A stretch of 64,000 bases of DNA, taken from contig OZ026842.1 of NCBI GenBank assembly GCA_964023205.1, positions 34,549,501-34,613,500 of the forward strand. The letters are read 5' to 3'. The position numbers and the translations under genes are program-made. Under the pieces are notes generated by a model. That model saw nothing but the letters and a program-made list of their open reading frames with translations. It was not told the DNA's origin and did not search any database. Below, one piece after another: positions 1 to 10,638 of this stretch. Every line of letters starts with the position of its first letter. The stretch's first letter is position 1. The DNA comes from Lutraria lutraria. Lineage: Eukaryota; Mollusca; Bivalvia; Venerida; Mactridae.

Positions 1-236
1 GCGAGACGATTTCAGTGATAGCTTCATTGTCGGCTGTTTCTTTCATATCCAGTGTGTTAGATTGGTATACTGCTTCTACTATTTTATCTAGCCTATGCAT
101 TCTATGATCTCTTACTTCTACCATATCCTGAAGCCTCTGTAATGCATGATCTCTTTCAGCAAGTTTCTCTTAAAGTTTCCTTAAACGTTCTTCAACATTT
201 CCTGATGAAACATAGAGACATAGAAACAAACCCCAT
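1..236 (-). pseudogene. C1q-domain gene copy 1, broken first exon (runs off left edge)
   Basis: On the minus strand this is a third copy of the signal-peptide plus coiled-coil exon seen at 2179-2581 and 9213-9573. The coil is readable (NVEERLRKL, then RDHALQRLQDMVEV, RDHRMHRLDKIVEA, VYQSNTLD). Two lesions are visible. About 45 bases after the ATG at 236 are missing, which removes most of the signal peptide and shifts the frame. There is also an in-frame TAA at 170-172, after RKL. The C1q-domain exons of this copy would lie to the left, outside the window. It carries two 14-residue coil units, like copy 3 and unlike copy 2, and its 5' leader has one copy of a roughly 48-bp unit that copies 2 and 3 have twice. 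A pseudogene is by far the best reading, although an alternative upstream first exon cannot be excluded. Confidence 0.75.
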
Positions 237-1061
237 AGTTTAAAACTAACAGAGACTTAATGATGTTTGCAATCTTATGTTTTATTCACTTGCACGGGAT
301 AAACAAAATGACCTGATTTTCTTCCCCCAAGTTCCAAACGTGCTGAGCAATACTTTCAAAAGAAGTTAAATCAATTACAGTACCTTGATAATATATACAA
401 ACAATTGTATACAGTTAAAAATCTTACGACTTTTTATGATACTTCAGATTATTGTTAGGACATTATGTACTTGCATTTACATCAATTGTCATCATAAATG
501 AAGCTGTACAAATACAGATTCATATACACCATACACAGACAAGCGGTCTCCGACTAGTTTTCACCGATGTTGGTTTGCTACCGGGACAAGAAAATATTTA
601 CATGTGAAGATTTTTGTATGTTCCGAAATTTTGGGTGAAGGTAAAATTTGTGAAAGATTTTTTCTAGGAAACATTTTCTATATTTTGACAGAGCGTAAAA
701 TAAATTTAATTAGCAGTAAAATGCTTGCATTTTGAATTTATTATATTGTAAATTATATTTACTACAAACCTAATTGATGCAATAAATCATACTTTGGAAC
801 ATTAACACAAATGTTTGTAATAATGGAAGCCTGCATTAATTGTCTCGTCATTTTAGACAGGAATTAGATCACATAACGATTATCCACGTAAAGTTATATA
901 CTCATGTACAAATACCATTCTTATCATACACCTGGTATAATCATCAGGTTGAAAGATAGATTGAATATTGAATACAGGTAAGTAGTAAAGGTGTTTTATA
1001 TTTTATCGGTTACTATGTGGAGATTTTTAAATGTACTTTTATCGGTTGAAACTATCTAAAT
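237..1061. other. Flank between C1q copies 1 and 2
   Basis: No gene is seen. Positions 237-540 are the upstream flank of copy 1 and align with the flanks of copy 2 (2582-2940) and copy 3 (9574-9910). About 590-1061 is the 3' flank of copy 2 and aligns with about 8150-8512 downstream of copy 3. A candidate poly(A) signal for copy 2 (AATAAA read on the minus strand) lies at 737-742. Confidence 0.5.
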
Positions 1062-2581
1062 TCAATTCTGTAACCATCCAGTAAACGATGTGAAACCATT
1101 CACTGAACTATATATGGCACAGTCGTCATTCGAAGTCTTTCTTCTTAAAAGTACATGGTCACCAGCTTGAAGCGTTACAGCTATAGTTATAGAACCAGAA
1201 TGGTGACTATCATTGTCTTCAGAGTCAGCGACAACTGCACCAAGAACTCTGCCATTTGAGACAATTTCTAATGTAATCCAACGATGATACTCAGCTAACA
1301 CCGTAGCAGAAAACATGTAGGTTCCGGTGACAGGAACATCAAATATTCCATCATGTATGTTATAGCTTCCACTTACATCCGTTACCTACAATACATTAAA
1401 GACAGTAAATAAAAAAAATATGCAACATGATACAAAAATATTATCTTCGTTATTTCTTAAATAAAACGGCGGATTGTACATTCCTAGGAATATTGAAACG
1501 AGTCAAACAGTGGATTATTAAAAAAAATTAAAGATCACATTGTGTAACTGCAATTCAATGTGAGATAAACATGCATCTTTGGAGTCACTTTTTGTACTGT
1601 TGAAATAATAGAAGATTGTGGATCGCGTGAACTGAGTATTTCGAAGAATTTACCCATCCATTATGCAACAGGCGAGTATGTAGGTTTCAGACGTGAACTT
1701 ACATGACATTCTTAACATACAGTGCGAGATAACTAAGTTGATAGACAGTGCTGCTGTGTTTACCACAAGGATAACTATTAATTGGGTGATGAATGTATTT
1801 CAGTATCTAAGTTACCTCTCTGTCAAACACAACCGTTTCGTGATTGTTTAAACACACTGACCTACTTAGATAGACATAGAATGCAACCGTTTCTGGCAAC
1901 GCTCTTTGTAACCGACCTAAAATAGATTATTGAAGATAGAGACAGTAAAGTCGATTTTAAAGTGTTCATTATTCAAAATCCTCAAGCCACCGCAATTTAC
2001 GTAATACTGAAAACAAAATATTACGTTAGAAACAAAAGAAGACTTAACAATGATTATGTAACATTTCAAGATGATTAATGTCGAACATTATTTTCTCATC
2101 AGAGTTATATCCACTTTAACGAAAAGAAATTAAATAAATGCAAACATGAAGAGAATATGAAAATAAAATATCATTTACCTTGCCCAGCTTGATTTCCAAT
2201 ATCTCGACTGACACTTGGTTCATCGAATTCATCAGATATACTTTCATTCGGAGAAATACCCAACGAGACGTTTTCAGTGATAGCTTCATTGTCGGCTTTA
2301 AATTTTTTATCCAGTGACTTAGATTGGTAAAGTGCTTCTACCATATTCTTAAGCATCTGTATTTCATGATCTCTTGCTCCTACCATATTCTTAAGACTCT
2401 GTATTTCATGATCTCTTGCTTCTGCCATATTCTTAAGCTTCTGTATTCCATGATCTCTTTCAACATGTTTCTCTTCAAGTGTCCTTAAACGTTCTTCTAT
2501 ATTTCCTGATGACTGTCCGTCCGCTGAGTAGAATACTGTTAGCACAAACCAGACACTCACAATCTTACAAACAAACTCCAT
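1062..2581 (-). CDS. Secreted C1q-domain-containing protein with coiled coil (copy 2, intact)
   Basis: Three exons: 2179-2581, 1816-1916 and 1062-1385, all with GT/AG introns and matching phases (1, then 0), giving 275 aa. Residues 1-23 form a signal peptide (MEFVCKIVSVWFVLTVFYSA then DGQ). Residues about 28-85 are a coiled coil containing three tandem 14-residue units of the type RDHEIQxLKNMVEA. A polar linker follows. The C-terminal C1q (TNF-like jelly-roll) domain begins near RLQRALPETVAFYVYLSR, continues through NNHETVVFDRE and SGSYNIHDGIFDVPVTGTY, and ends at FTSFTGWLQN, matching the usual landmarks of molluscan C1qDC proteins. There is no collagen stretch, so oligomerisation probably uses the coil. 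Family knowledge suggests an extracellular lectin-like or pattern-recognition role, but no ligand can be read from the sequence. Copies 1 and 3 beside it are broken, so this is the only complete member here. Confidence 0.88.
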
Positions 2582-2995
2582 AGTTTATAACTAAGAGAGG
2601 CAAATGATGTTGTAATCTAATAGTTTATAAATTATAGAGACAAAATGATGTTTGCAATCTCATGGTTTTTATTCAACTACACTGAATCTATAAACAAAGA
2701 TTACCTTATTTCCTTCATCATCCAAATTCCGAACGTGCTAAGCAATGCTTTCAAACGATAGTTTATCATTAATTAATTACGCACCTAGATAACATAAACA
2801 ACAAATTATATACAGTTAAGTGTATGCTTATATCTAATGATATTTGGATTATTCAGTTGTTATGCCATTCTTATTTGCATTTACGTCATTCGCCAGCTAA
2901 AGTGCAAATCTTTTCCGGTGTATTCCGTTGACAAACGGTTACATGATATCTAACTAGTTATCTGTGTGTTTGCTAACGGTGTAATGATTTCAAGC
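2582..2995. promoter_or_regulatory. Upstream flank of C1q copy 2
   Basis: This stretch is conserved with 237-540 and 9574-9910, so it probably includes the 5' UTR and promoter. It starts with an imperfect tandem duplication of about 48 bp (atagtttataactaagag.. then atagtttataaattatag..), shared with copy 3 but single in copy 1. No convincing TATA box or other motif was picked out. Confidence 0.4.
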
Positions 2996-3215
2996 CCCCC
3001 CCCCCCAATTTCATATTACCCCCGGGAAATTTAAAACGTTTTTAGATTACGGCGGGAATTTAAAAACGTTTAAGATACCGGAAGGGTACTATTAAAATTT
3101 TGAGATTACCCCCTCCATTTCCAAATGCCCCACCCGATAATCTAAAAACTTTTCAGATTACCCCCGGGGTGCTTTGAAAACGTTTTCAGATTATCCCCGG
3201 GTAATTATTTCAAAA
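2995..3215. repeat. GC-contrasting minisatellite
   Basis: After a run of C there are five to six degenerate copies of a unit of roughly 35-40 bp combining AGATTACCCCCGGG with AATTTAAAACGTTTT, at about 3005, 3045, 3080, 3130, 3165 and 3200. Both CCCGGG palindromes and AACGTT recur. It is absent from the matching position in unit B. Confidence 0.65.
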
Positions 3216-4559
3216 TTCATAATAAGAGAGAGCTTGTACACGAATAAAGAGATTACAAACACATAAGTGCATGTACTACAGTTATTTGGCAACCATAAAA
3301 TGAGTTCGATCCCCATCACAGACGGAATGGATTTTGCATTTGTAAATTAAAGGTAATTTTCAGGATTATTTAAGAGTGTAGCGATGAGTCAGCGTTTGAA
3401 ATTGCTTGTGTATTCTAGCGTGTTTGATAATCGTTTATGAAGTACATATCTTTTTATGTCAGTTAAATTCTCAGCCATGATGGACGAGCACCGAGCAGGG
3501 TTGAAACTTTACACGGCGTCGTAGTCCTAATGACGAAATCAGATAACGTCATGTACTGACAAGTGCATTCCTTCGTTATGGAATCCTTCAGTGTTGTTGC
3601 GTAAGTACAAATGCAATCTTAAATTATTTTGCCAAGACATAGATACAATCAATTAAGTATGGTAGGTTTTCTGAACGCAAGTACGTGTGAGAATGCAAAG
3701 GTCAGGTCTTGCACTTTTGTTAATTAATTGAATAAAGGTGCATACTCTCCATGACCCTAATAGGATTCCATAACTTCATATAATTATTGTGAATATATAT
3801 GTCTATAAAACCATGATGACTGTGCATTATCTAGAAAAGTATGAATTATAACTTGCAATATAAACGTTTTATAAATATTCAATCAATATGATAATATAAA
3901 CAGGTACTAGTATATGTATGTGATCCATATATATAACATCCGCAACTTCTAAAAGCACATGTCTTGCCAGCAATGGATAAAGCCTTCTTACATGTGAAGG
4001 TGAGTGAAGTGAACGGCATGACAATGACTACGCACATAATATAAACATAGATGCCGTTAAGCCTAAAACAGACAGACATGTTTTCATACAAGACGGCAGT
4101 GAGAAAGAGATAAATTGTTGGATCAGGAATACAATGTAGTTAGAAATGGCATGCAAAACATTTTGATAACTAAATACTAAAAAGAAGTCTTACAAGAAGA
4201 AAATAAATAAAATTCAGAAGAAATAACAAACAACAAACAAGAACTGAAGTGAATGAAGTAAAACGGTTTCTACGGATAAAACGGATACATTTAACTATGT
4301 GGTTTGTCACTATCCATTATTTGAGTCACGTTAAACAAATTTAGTGATTCGTATAAATAAATGAAACGAAAAAATATCGGAACAATGAGCTTTAATGACT
4401 GATCAACATATCAGAGTTTTGATGATATGATACTCTGTAAACTTACTATAAACGCTGACTAAAAAAATCAGAGAAACATATCATTTACCTTTTTCCTATC
4501 TTAACCAACGTAAAATCAAGTGAACCCTTAGTTAAATTTTGAACAAACTTGGTAGAGGT
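3216..4559. other. Non-coding stretch upstream of C1q copy 2
   Basis: Unit A sequence with no supportable gene. The short reading frames here are AT-rich, start at arbitrary ATGs and show no domain. Parts align loosely with 9911-10638 of unit B. Confidence 0.4.
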
Positions 4560-4830
4560 CCGCTGGGCGATGCTGCATACCAAATATCTTAGCTCTGTGC
4601 CTTGTGGTTTCAGAGAAGACTTTTTAGTTTTCCGGCGTTTTTAGAAAGAGTAAACACCGGGGCTAAGTCAATTTTGACCCCGGACAATGTCATATACAAA
4701 ATATTTAGAGCTTTAGACCTTGTGGTTTCGGAGAAGAAGGTTTTTAAATGTTCTATATCAGTCTGTTTTAAATTAATTTACGCCCGGGGCATAACCAGTC
4801 CCTGTGGTTTCGGACAAGAAGATGATTTAA
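4560..4830 (+). repeat. Tandem block of a dispersed repeat, about 120-bp period
   Basis: Two and a half imperfect copies of a unit containing 'caaatatcttagctctgtg', 'ccttgtggtttcagagaag' and an A/T-rich tail (about 4583, 4700 and 4800; the third is partial). The same unit is common in bivalve DNA from general knowledge. It interrupts the relic of the receptor's last exon and is absent from unit B, so it arrived after the duplication. Confidence 0.6.
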
Positions 4831-4853
4831 GTATCTCATATAACGTAATTAGC
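4831..4853 (-). pseudogene. Relic of glutamate receptor exon 17 (5' end)
   Basis: On the minus strand AATTTCAG is followed by codons reading LITLYEIL, matching the functional exon 17 start LMTLHEMG at 10981. The flanking intron sequence also matches (4854-4890 versus 10982-11020). After about 23 bases the copy is cut off by the 120-bp repeat block. Rest of the exon not found. Confidence 0.7.
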
Positions 4854-5351
4854 CTGAAATTGTTCGCATTTATTTATGTTATTTGAGTAGTGTACACTGT
4901 CAGTAAAACAGTTATTATAAAAAGGATATGTACGCAAGTATTTGATTTCCCATGAACACGCCCTTTTCTGTTGCATTGATATGTATATAGTTACACATGA
5001 TTACAATGGCTTAATTATTCGGATCCCTTTTCGACGGTATTTGGTGTTTCATCGGGGGATAATTTCTTGTAACAAACTTGTTTATTGTTGTAAGACTAGT
5101 GAAGTTCCGATTGTGGGCTGTGCTATTTTTGTTCCTGGTTAATGTGCAAGTACCGCTCAGGTAGTTTGATGTTTTGCTTTATCCCATCACAATTTAGAGT
5201 GCTAGCGGGTACCGTGATAGTAAGCCCCATTAATTCGGCTTTTCGGTTGGCCGATGTTCGTGAACGAATCCGGAAGGGCCACCCTCTCAGCCTACAAACA
5301 TCTGCGTATTTACGCGCGGAAATTCAAATTATGTCACATTTCTTCAATAAC

Positions 5352-5370
5352 AGGTATAACCTACTTAAAT
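5352..5370. repeat. Target-site duplication, left copy
   Basis: The 19-base AGGTATAACCTACTTAAAT is repeated exactly at 7124-7142 after the A tail; the first A of the right copy is shared with the tail. Confidence 0.92.
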
Positions 5371-6860
5371 ATAGCACCAGATCGATTAAGACTAAATGGA
5401 AACTTACATGGGGTGATACACAATTTAAATTGTTAGGATTGATCTTTGATGTTGATTTAGATAAAATGATAGATATAAATTTTAAAGAAAAACTTCAGAA
5501 AGTAAAGAATTGCATTGCTCACTGGAAAAAAAGAAAATTAACTCCCATTGGAAAAAATACTGTCATAAAATCGATGTTACTTCCTTTGTTTATTCATTGC
5601 TTTACAAGTTTACCTACACCTAATACATTATTTTTGAAAACACTTAATGATATATTTTATGAATTTGTATGGGAAGGAAAAGCAAAAATAAAAAAAACAG
5701 TTATTATCAAAACATACAGAGAAGGTGGACTGAAAATGGTTGATATTAGCAGCTATATACATTGTTTAAAGATAAAATGGTTAAAAAAATATGTCAGTAA
5801 TAACAAAGGGAAATGTTATACACTAGTGAATTCATTATTCAATATTGACAAAATTTTTAATACAGGAAAACAATTTTGTGAACTGATTACTAATAAGATA
5901 AAAAATGCTTTTTGGATTGATGTTTTGAAGGCTTATTCTTTGTTTATAGACAAACTTTGTATAGATGATGTAGAACAAGTGCTTCATATGCCATTGTTTT
6001 ATAATCACAACTTGCTTACAGGAAGTAGATATTTTTTCATGAAAACTTTATATGAGAAAGGATTTAGATTTGTTAAGGACATTTTTAATCAATATGGAGA
6101 ATTTGTAGACTTAAAATACTTAGAATTAATTACCAAGAAGAAAATTAACTTTTTACAATATCATAGCTTAAAACAAGCAATAAAAAGGTACATACAGAAC
6201 CTTAACATTTTAATTCCTAAAGACCTGCTCAATGTTCAATATCCTTTTATAAATTGTTTTATAAAACCTATTCTACTGGATAAAAACACCAATAATGATA
6301 TCTATTTGGCTTTTGTTAAAAATAATGATGTGCCAACAAGCCAAGAAAAATGGAACAAGTATTTTGTAAATAATGACATTAATTGGCATTTCATTTATAA
6401 GGCGGTATTCAGATGTTCAAAAGACTCATATATTCAATGGTTCCAGACAAGAATTATTCATAGGATGTTGGCTACAAACTCACTTTTGTTTAGAATGAAA
6501 ATTGTTGATAGTAAAATGTGTACTTTTTGTAACTGTCATGAAGAAACTCTTGTACATTTATTTTGGGAGTGTAGCAAAATTCAACATTTATTTCAATATA
6601 TCAAAGACAACATACATAATTTTGATAAGATATTATGCTGTAAAACATTTATTTTAGGTTCAGAAAACAGTGATTTTAAATACGATATTTTGTTTTTGGA
6701 AATGAAAAGATATATATATTTGGCAAAAAGAAAAAATATTTTACCTTCATGTATTGGTTTTAAAGGTAGTCTAAAACTAGCTTGGGACATTTATAAAAAT
6801 ACAAATATGAGTGAACTTGAAAAAGAAAGATGGTCAATTGTAAGACACCTGATTGAATAA
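5371..6860 (+). pseudogene. LINE ORF2 C-terminal fragment
   Basis: Open without stops from the insertion point to TAA at 6860 (codons from STRSIKTKWKLTWGD onward). Landmarks: FKLLGLIFDVDLD, the post-catalytic thumb region typical of L1/Tx1 proteins; WKKRKLTPIGKNTVIKSMLL; and FVWEGKAKIKKT followed by EGGLKMVDI. A C-terminal CTFC..CH..HLFWEC cluster resembles the zinc-binding end of these ORF2 proteins. The YxDD active-site motif is not present. An ATG at 5142 opens the same frame, but the first 76 codons are flanking DNA and do not belong to the element. Best treated as a dead fragment. Confidence 0.85.
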
Positions 6861-7124
6861 CTACACATTATTGTTACTTATGTCCTATTATAAGATAATC
6901 CAATTATTTTTGCTTTATTTCACTTTATAAATTATAGATATTAAAACGTATATATATTATGTTCATTATAGTAGTTTTACCATGTAATAGAAAATATTTA
7001 TCATGAAATTAAATGTAAGGTATGAAGGTGGGATGACCCCGACTCCCTCATACCTATTACGGGGTGAAATAAACGGGGTTACCCTGTTGGGGCCTCAAAA
7101 AAAAAAAAAAAAAAAAAAAAAAAA
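5371..7124 (+). mobile_element. 5'-truncated LINE (L1/Tx1-like) insertion
   Basis: Starts directly after the left target duplication, carries the last 496 codons of an ORF2-like protein, a 3' UTR with a GC-rich end (about 7018-7096) and an uninterrupted 28-base A tail (7097-7124), then the exact right target duplication. The endonuclease and the reverse-transcriptase catalytic core are missing because the 5' end was lost, as is normal for target-primed reverse transcription. The perfect duplications, clean tail and open frame indicate a recent insertion. The element cannot move by itself. It sits in a roughly 670-bp stretch found only in unit A. Confidence 0.92.
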
Positions 7125-7142
7125 GGTATAACCTACTTAAAT
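7124..7142. repeat. Target-site duplication, right copy
   Basis: Exact 19-base match to 5352-5370, immediately after the A tail. Confidence 0.92.
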
Positions 7143-8061
7143 CGATAGAAATAACAATAATCTGCGTGAATGTGCTTTAAACAGTTATGTGTTTAATGTC
7201 TAATTTTAAATATTAAACTTAAAATTTTATGCTGCAGGAAACAAAAAAAGTCGGACAGTTTAATTCTAAATCAATCCTTTAATGAGTACCTAGTTTTAAG
7301 TTGACATGCCAGCTTATTCAAACTTGTACTTAAATTATGTGCAAAGCGAATTTTCGAGAATAGGCTATGTTTACCATGACACCGGCATTTAACCGCCATT
7401 ACACCGGTTTAGTTTTCAGTTTGAAAAAAAGTGGGAAGAACCAATCCTTAATGCATCTTTCAGAAAAGGCATGTTGGAATAAATTATACTCATATCAGTA
7501 TAGAAAGGGGTTTTCTACCATTTGGTCACATATATTGTAGTTATCGTGCCCAACGGGTTTTAATTGGGGATTTTCCGCACACAAATATGCAGATCTTTGT
7601 TAGAATGTGCGGGACAGGGCCAAGTTGAAAAGGTATCTCGTCGTCACAAACAGTCTGATTAGTTGGACTACGTGATCGATAATTTATGGTAATGTGCTTT
7701 CTGTGGTAAAGTGAGATGTTGGCACATGACTGTTTTTGGTAATTTGTTTTACTTCTTAGACATAACTTATGACTTGTAAGTATTTACTTTGTAGATTACA
7801 AACGTTTTGAGCGAATCTCTTGCGGAACGAACAAAAATGCAAGTATGAAACTAACGAATGTTGTTAAGCCATTAAAACAAGGTTTCTCCTTTATCATTAA
7901 CTTTGCTGCTTTGTTTTTATACATTCCTTAAGACGTTACCCAACGATAGCAAATAAGAGTTACATGTATCATTTAGGACACGTTTTATATAATTCTACAA
8001 ACAATCGTACAAGTAGTAACGATATGAAATCAAAGTAACCGTGAAGTGCAGTCTAACTTAG
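7143..8061. other. Remainder of unit A, non-coding
   Basis: 7143-7675 belongs to the unit-A-specific stretch that received the LINE. From about 7680 the sequence aligns with 11410-11730, that is, the last intron of the receptor. No gene seen. Confidence 0.5.
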
Positions 8062-8110
8062 TCCTTCGAAAATGTTTTATAAGTCGAAATGTGTACTTCC
8101 AAGGCGATAC
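8062..8110 (-). pseudogene. Relic of glutamate receptor exon 16 (3' end) with dead donor
   Basis: Aligns with 11730-11780 through the shared 'gaaatcaaagtaacc' block and the exon end. The donor GTAAGT of the functional gene reads CTAAGT here, so it could not splice. Similarity fades towards 8150, where the unit A/B junction lies. Confidence 0.6.
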
Positions 8111-8512
8111 TCCCGGAGAGACTGTTTTAACTTGTCATTCATTTCTTTATGTTTCGACATGTTTGTTTAAACGGTTTCAGGGGAGGTAAAATTTGGGAAA
8201 GAGAAACATCATGTTTCTTTCTAGGTAACATTTTTCTGTCTATATATCTTTTTATCCATTAACAGAATAATTATTTTATATTGCGTTTTGTATTTTATTG
8301 CTTAGGAATGTTAAAACAAATGTTTGTGATCAGGAGGTCTGAATGAGCAGAAAATGATATGCAAATAATATTCTTATCAAACAATACAGCTGGTATCATC
8401 ATCGAGTAGAAATATAGATGGAATCTTTAATAAGGTAAGTAGTAAAGGAGTTTTATATTTTGGTTGTTGCTACGTGAAGATTTCCATTTTGATCAGTCGA
8501 ACACATCTAAAT

Positions 8513-9573
8513 TCAGTTCTCAGTAACCAACCAGTTAATGATGTAAAACCATCCGATGAACTACATGTTGCACAACTACCATCTGTTTTTTTTTCTTTTT
8601 AAAAGTACGTGGTCACCCACTTGAAGCGTTACTGCGACAGTTATAGAACCAGAAAGGTGGTTATCATTGTCTTCAGAGTCTGCAATAACAGCACCAAGAA
8701 CTCTACCATTTGTACCCAGTTGTAACAGTTTCAGTCGCGAACTTACAAGACATTCTGAACAACACAGTACGAGATACCAAACCTGATAGCGCTACAGTGA
8801 TTACTATAAAGGATAAATTGTTATCGTATTTCAATATCTAAGTTTACCTCCCTGTCAAACACATCTGTTTCGTGATCGTTTAAACACATTGACCCACTGA
8901 GATAGACATAGAAAGCAACCGTTTCTGGCAACGTTCTTTGTAACCGACCTAAAATAGATTGGCAATGATTTTCTTCTTTTTGTAAGGCTGGTAGCGTCAA
9001 TTAAACGTTCATTATACATAAACCAAAATCCACCACAATCCAGGCAATATTGAAAAAAAATATTATTAGTTTAGAAACAAAACCAATTTCTATATTATGA
9101 TAATAATGTTGAACATGGCTTTTCATGAATTTTATATCAACTTTGACAGGCAAAAAACTAATGTATGCCTGCCACTATGTATCTTTTAAGAAAGTATAAT
9201 TCCATTTTTTACTTTGTTCAGCTTGACTTCCAATATCTCCACTGTCACTTGCTTCATCAAATTCAACAGAAATACTTTCATTCGGAAAAATGTTCAGAGA
9301 GACATTTTTTGTGATAGCTTCATTGTCGGCCTTGAACTTCTTATCCAGTTCCTTAGATTGGTAAAGTGCTTCTACCATATTCTTCAGCCTCTGTATTGCA
9401 TGATCTCTTGCTTCTACCATATCTTTAAGACTCTGTATTCCATGATATCTTCCAACATGTTTCTCTTCAAGTTTCCTTAGACGTTCTTCTATATTTACTG
9501 ATGACTGTCCGTCCACTGAGGTCAATACTGTTAGCACAAACCAGACACTCACAAGCTTTGAAATAAACTCCAT
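8513..9573 (-). pseudogene. C1q-domain gene copy 3, broken
   Basis: Exon 1 (9213-9573) and exon 2 (8848-8948) are intact with good splice sites and matching phase: signal peptide, a coil with two 14-residue units, then LPETVAFYVYLSG and NDHETDVFDRE. The last exon is damaged. Against copy 2, about 0.4 kb is deleted, spanning part of the intron, the splice acceptor and the first third of the C1q exon (everything before NGRVLGAV at 8710). There is one extra A in a nine-A run at 8586-8594 (minus strand), shifting frame after DHVLLKRK. The stop equivalent to copy 2 is displaced by a small insertion near 8515. A truncated secreted coil protein could still be made, but a folded C1q domain could not. 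Confidence 0.85.
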
Positions 9574-10638
9574 AGTTTATAACTAAGAGAGACAAAATGA
9601 GGTTGTAATCTAATACTTTATAACTCAGAAAAACAAAATGTTGTTTGCAATATTATGGTTTTTATTCAACTGCCCTGAATCTATAGACAAAAATAGCCTA
9701 ATACTCTTCATACAAATCCCGAACGTGCAAAGCATTGCTTTCAAATGATAGTTAATAATCAAATCATTACAGTACCTGCTCACATATAAAACCAACTATA
9801 CAGAAACTGTTCAGTGTCAGACGACTTTTTATGATATTTAGATTATTCAGTTGTAATGACATTATGTATTTGCATTTAGTCATTTGTCAACTTAAATCCA
9901 GGTATGCAAATAAAGATTTATCTGCAACTTACAACCCTGTTCATGTAGACTCCGTTGACGAGCGATAATCATTGCATGACAAGTTATGTATAAGTACATT
10001 TATCTTTGTATTTGGTTCACGTAAATTTAACATTGCTAGAATACGTTGAATGCTATAAAGTACGATAATATTCTAAGTACAAAATAACATTATCATGACG
10101 TGCTTTTTAAAATAATTACAAATAAATCTTCATTGATAAATAGATGACAATCGTTGCTAAAGTGTTAACCATTTAACATCGACGTTACACTCGTGTATAT
10201 TATCAGCGGGCGTTACATTATCGCAGCTTAAAACATTCATGTTTGTTTAATAATAACACCAGGTTTTATTTACAACACTAAATTGCTAGCACAATATGCC
10301 ATTTTTGAAATTTCAAATAGTCGCGCATATGGTCGCTGAAACCATGCATGCACTTTCAGTAGGCCTTCCTGATAGTTCTGTAACAACCAGGCACATAGTT
10401 GGACAAAAAAGATGTTACGGCGAATTAATGACTACATGTCAATACAGAGGTTATAAATAAATAAATAGATATCAAACTAAGAAAGCTAGATGTACACACT
10501 ACCATCACAATTAAATGTTAAATGTACATTCAGGTATTGCTCAAATCCAGTTGGTATGACTCTCCATTTATCGATAATGCACTTATTCAAAGACCTGTAC
10601 TCATACTGTGACTTAAACAGCATAAATGTCACATGCAT
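9574..10638. other. Intergenic: C1q copy 3 upstream flank and receptor 3' flank
   Basis: The first about 340 bases match the C1q upstream flanks of the other copies. The rest shows no gene. A candidate poly(A) signal for the receptor (AATAAA on the minus strand) is at 10265-10270, about 370 bases after its stop. Confidence 0.45.

Larger units (their letters stand above)
590..8130. repeat. Segmental duplication unit A (C1q copy 2 plus receptor 3' relic)
   Basis: By eye this block aligns with unit B (about 8130-11770) along its length: C1q 3' flank, three C1q exons, upstream flank, then sequence matching the 3' exons and last intron of the glutamate receptor. Shared stretches include the 4836-4870 versus 10960-10998 segment and 7795-8090 versus 11520-11765. 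Unit A is longer because it contains a 120-bp-period repeat (4560-4830), about 670 bp found only in unit A and a LINE (5371-7124). Boundaries are approximate. The first 540 bases of the window are the end of a further unit. Confidence 0.75.

Noticed and set aside
4602..5142. 94-aa and 66-aa plus-strand frames
   Set aside because: They overlap the 120-bp repeat block and the receptor intron relic; no domain.
5142..5370. ATG at 5142 as the start of the long plus-strand frame
   Set aside because: The target duplication places the element start at 5371; the first 76 codons are flanking DNA that happens to be open.
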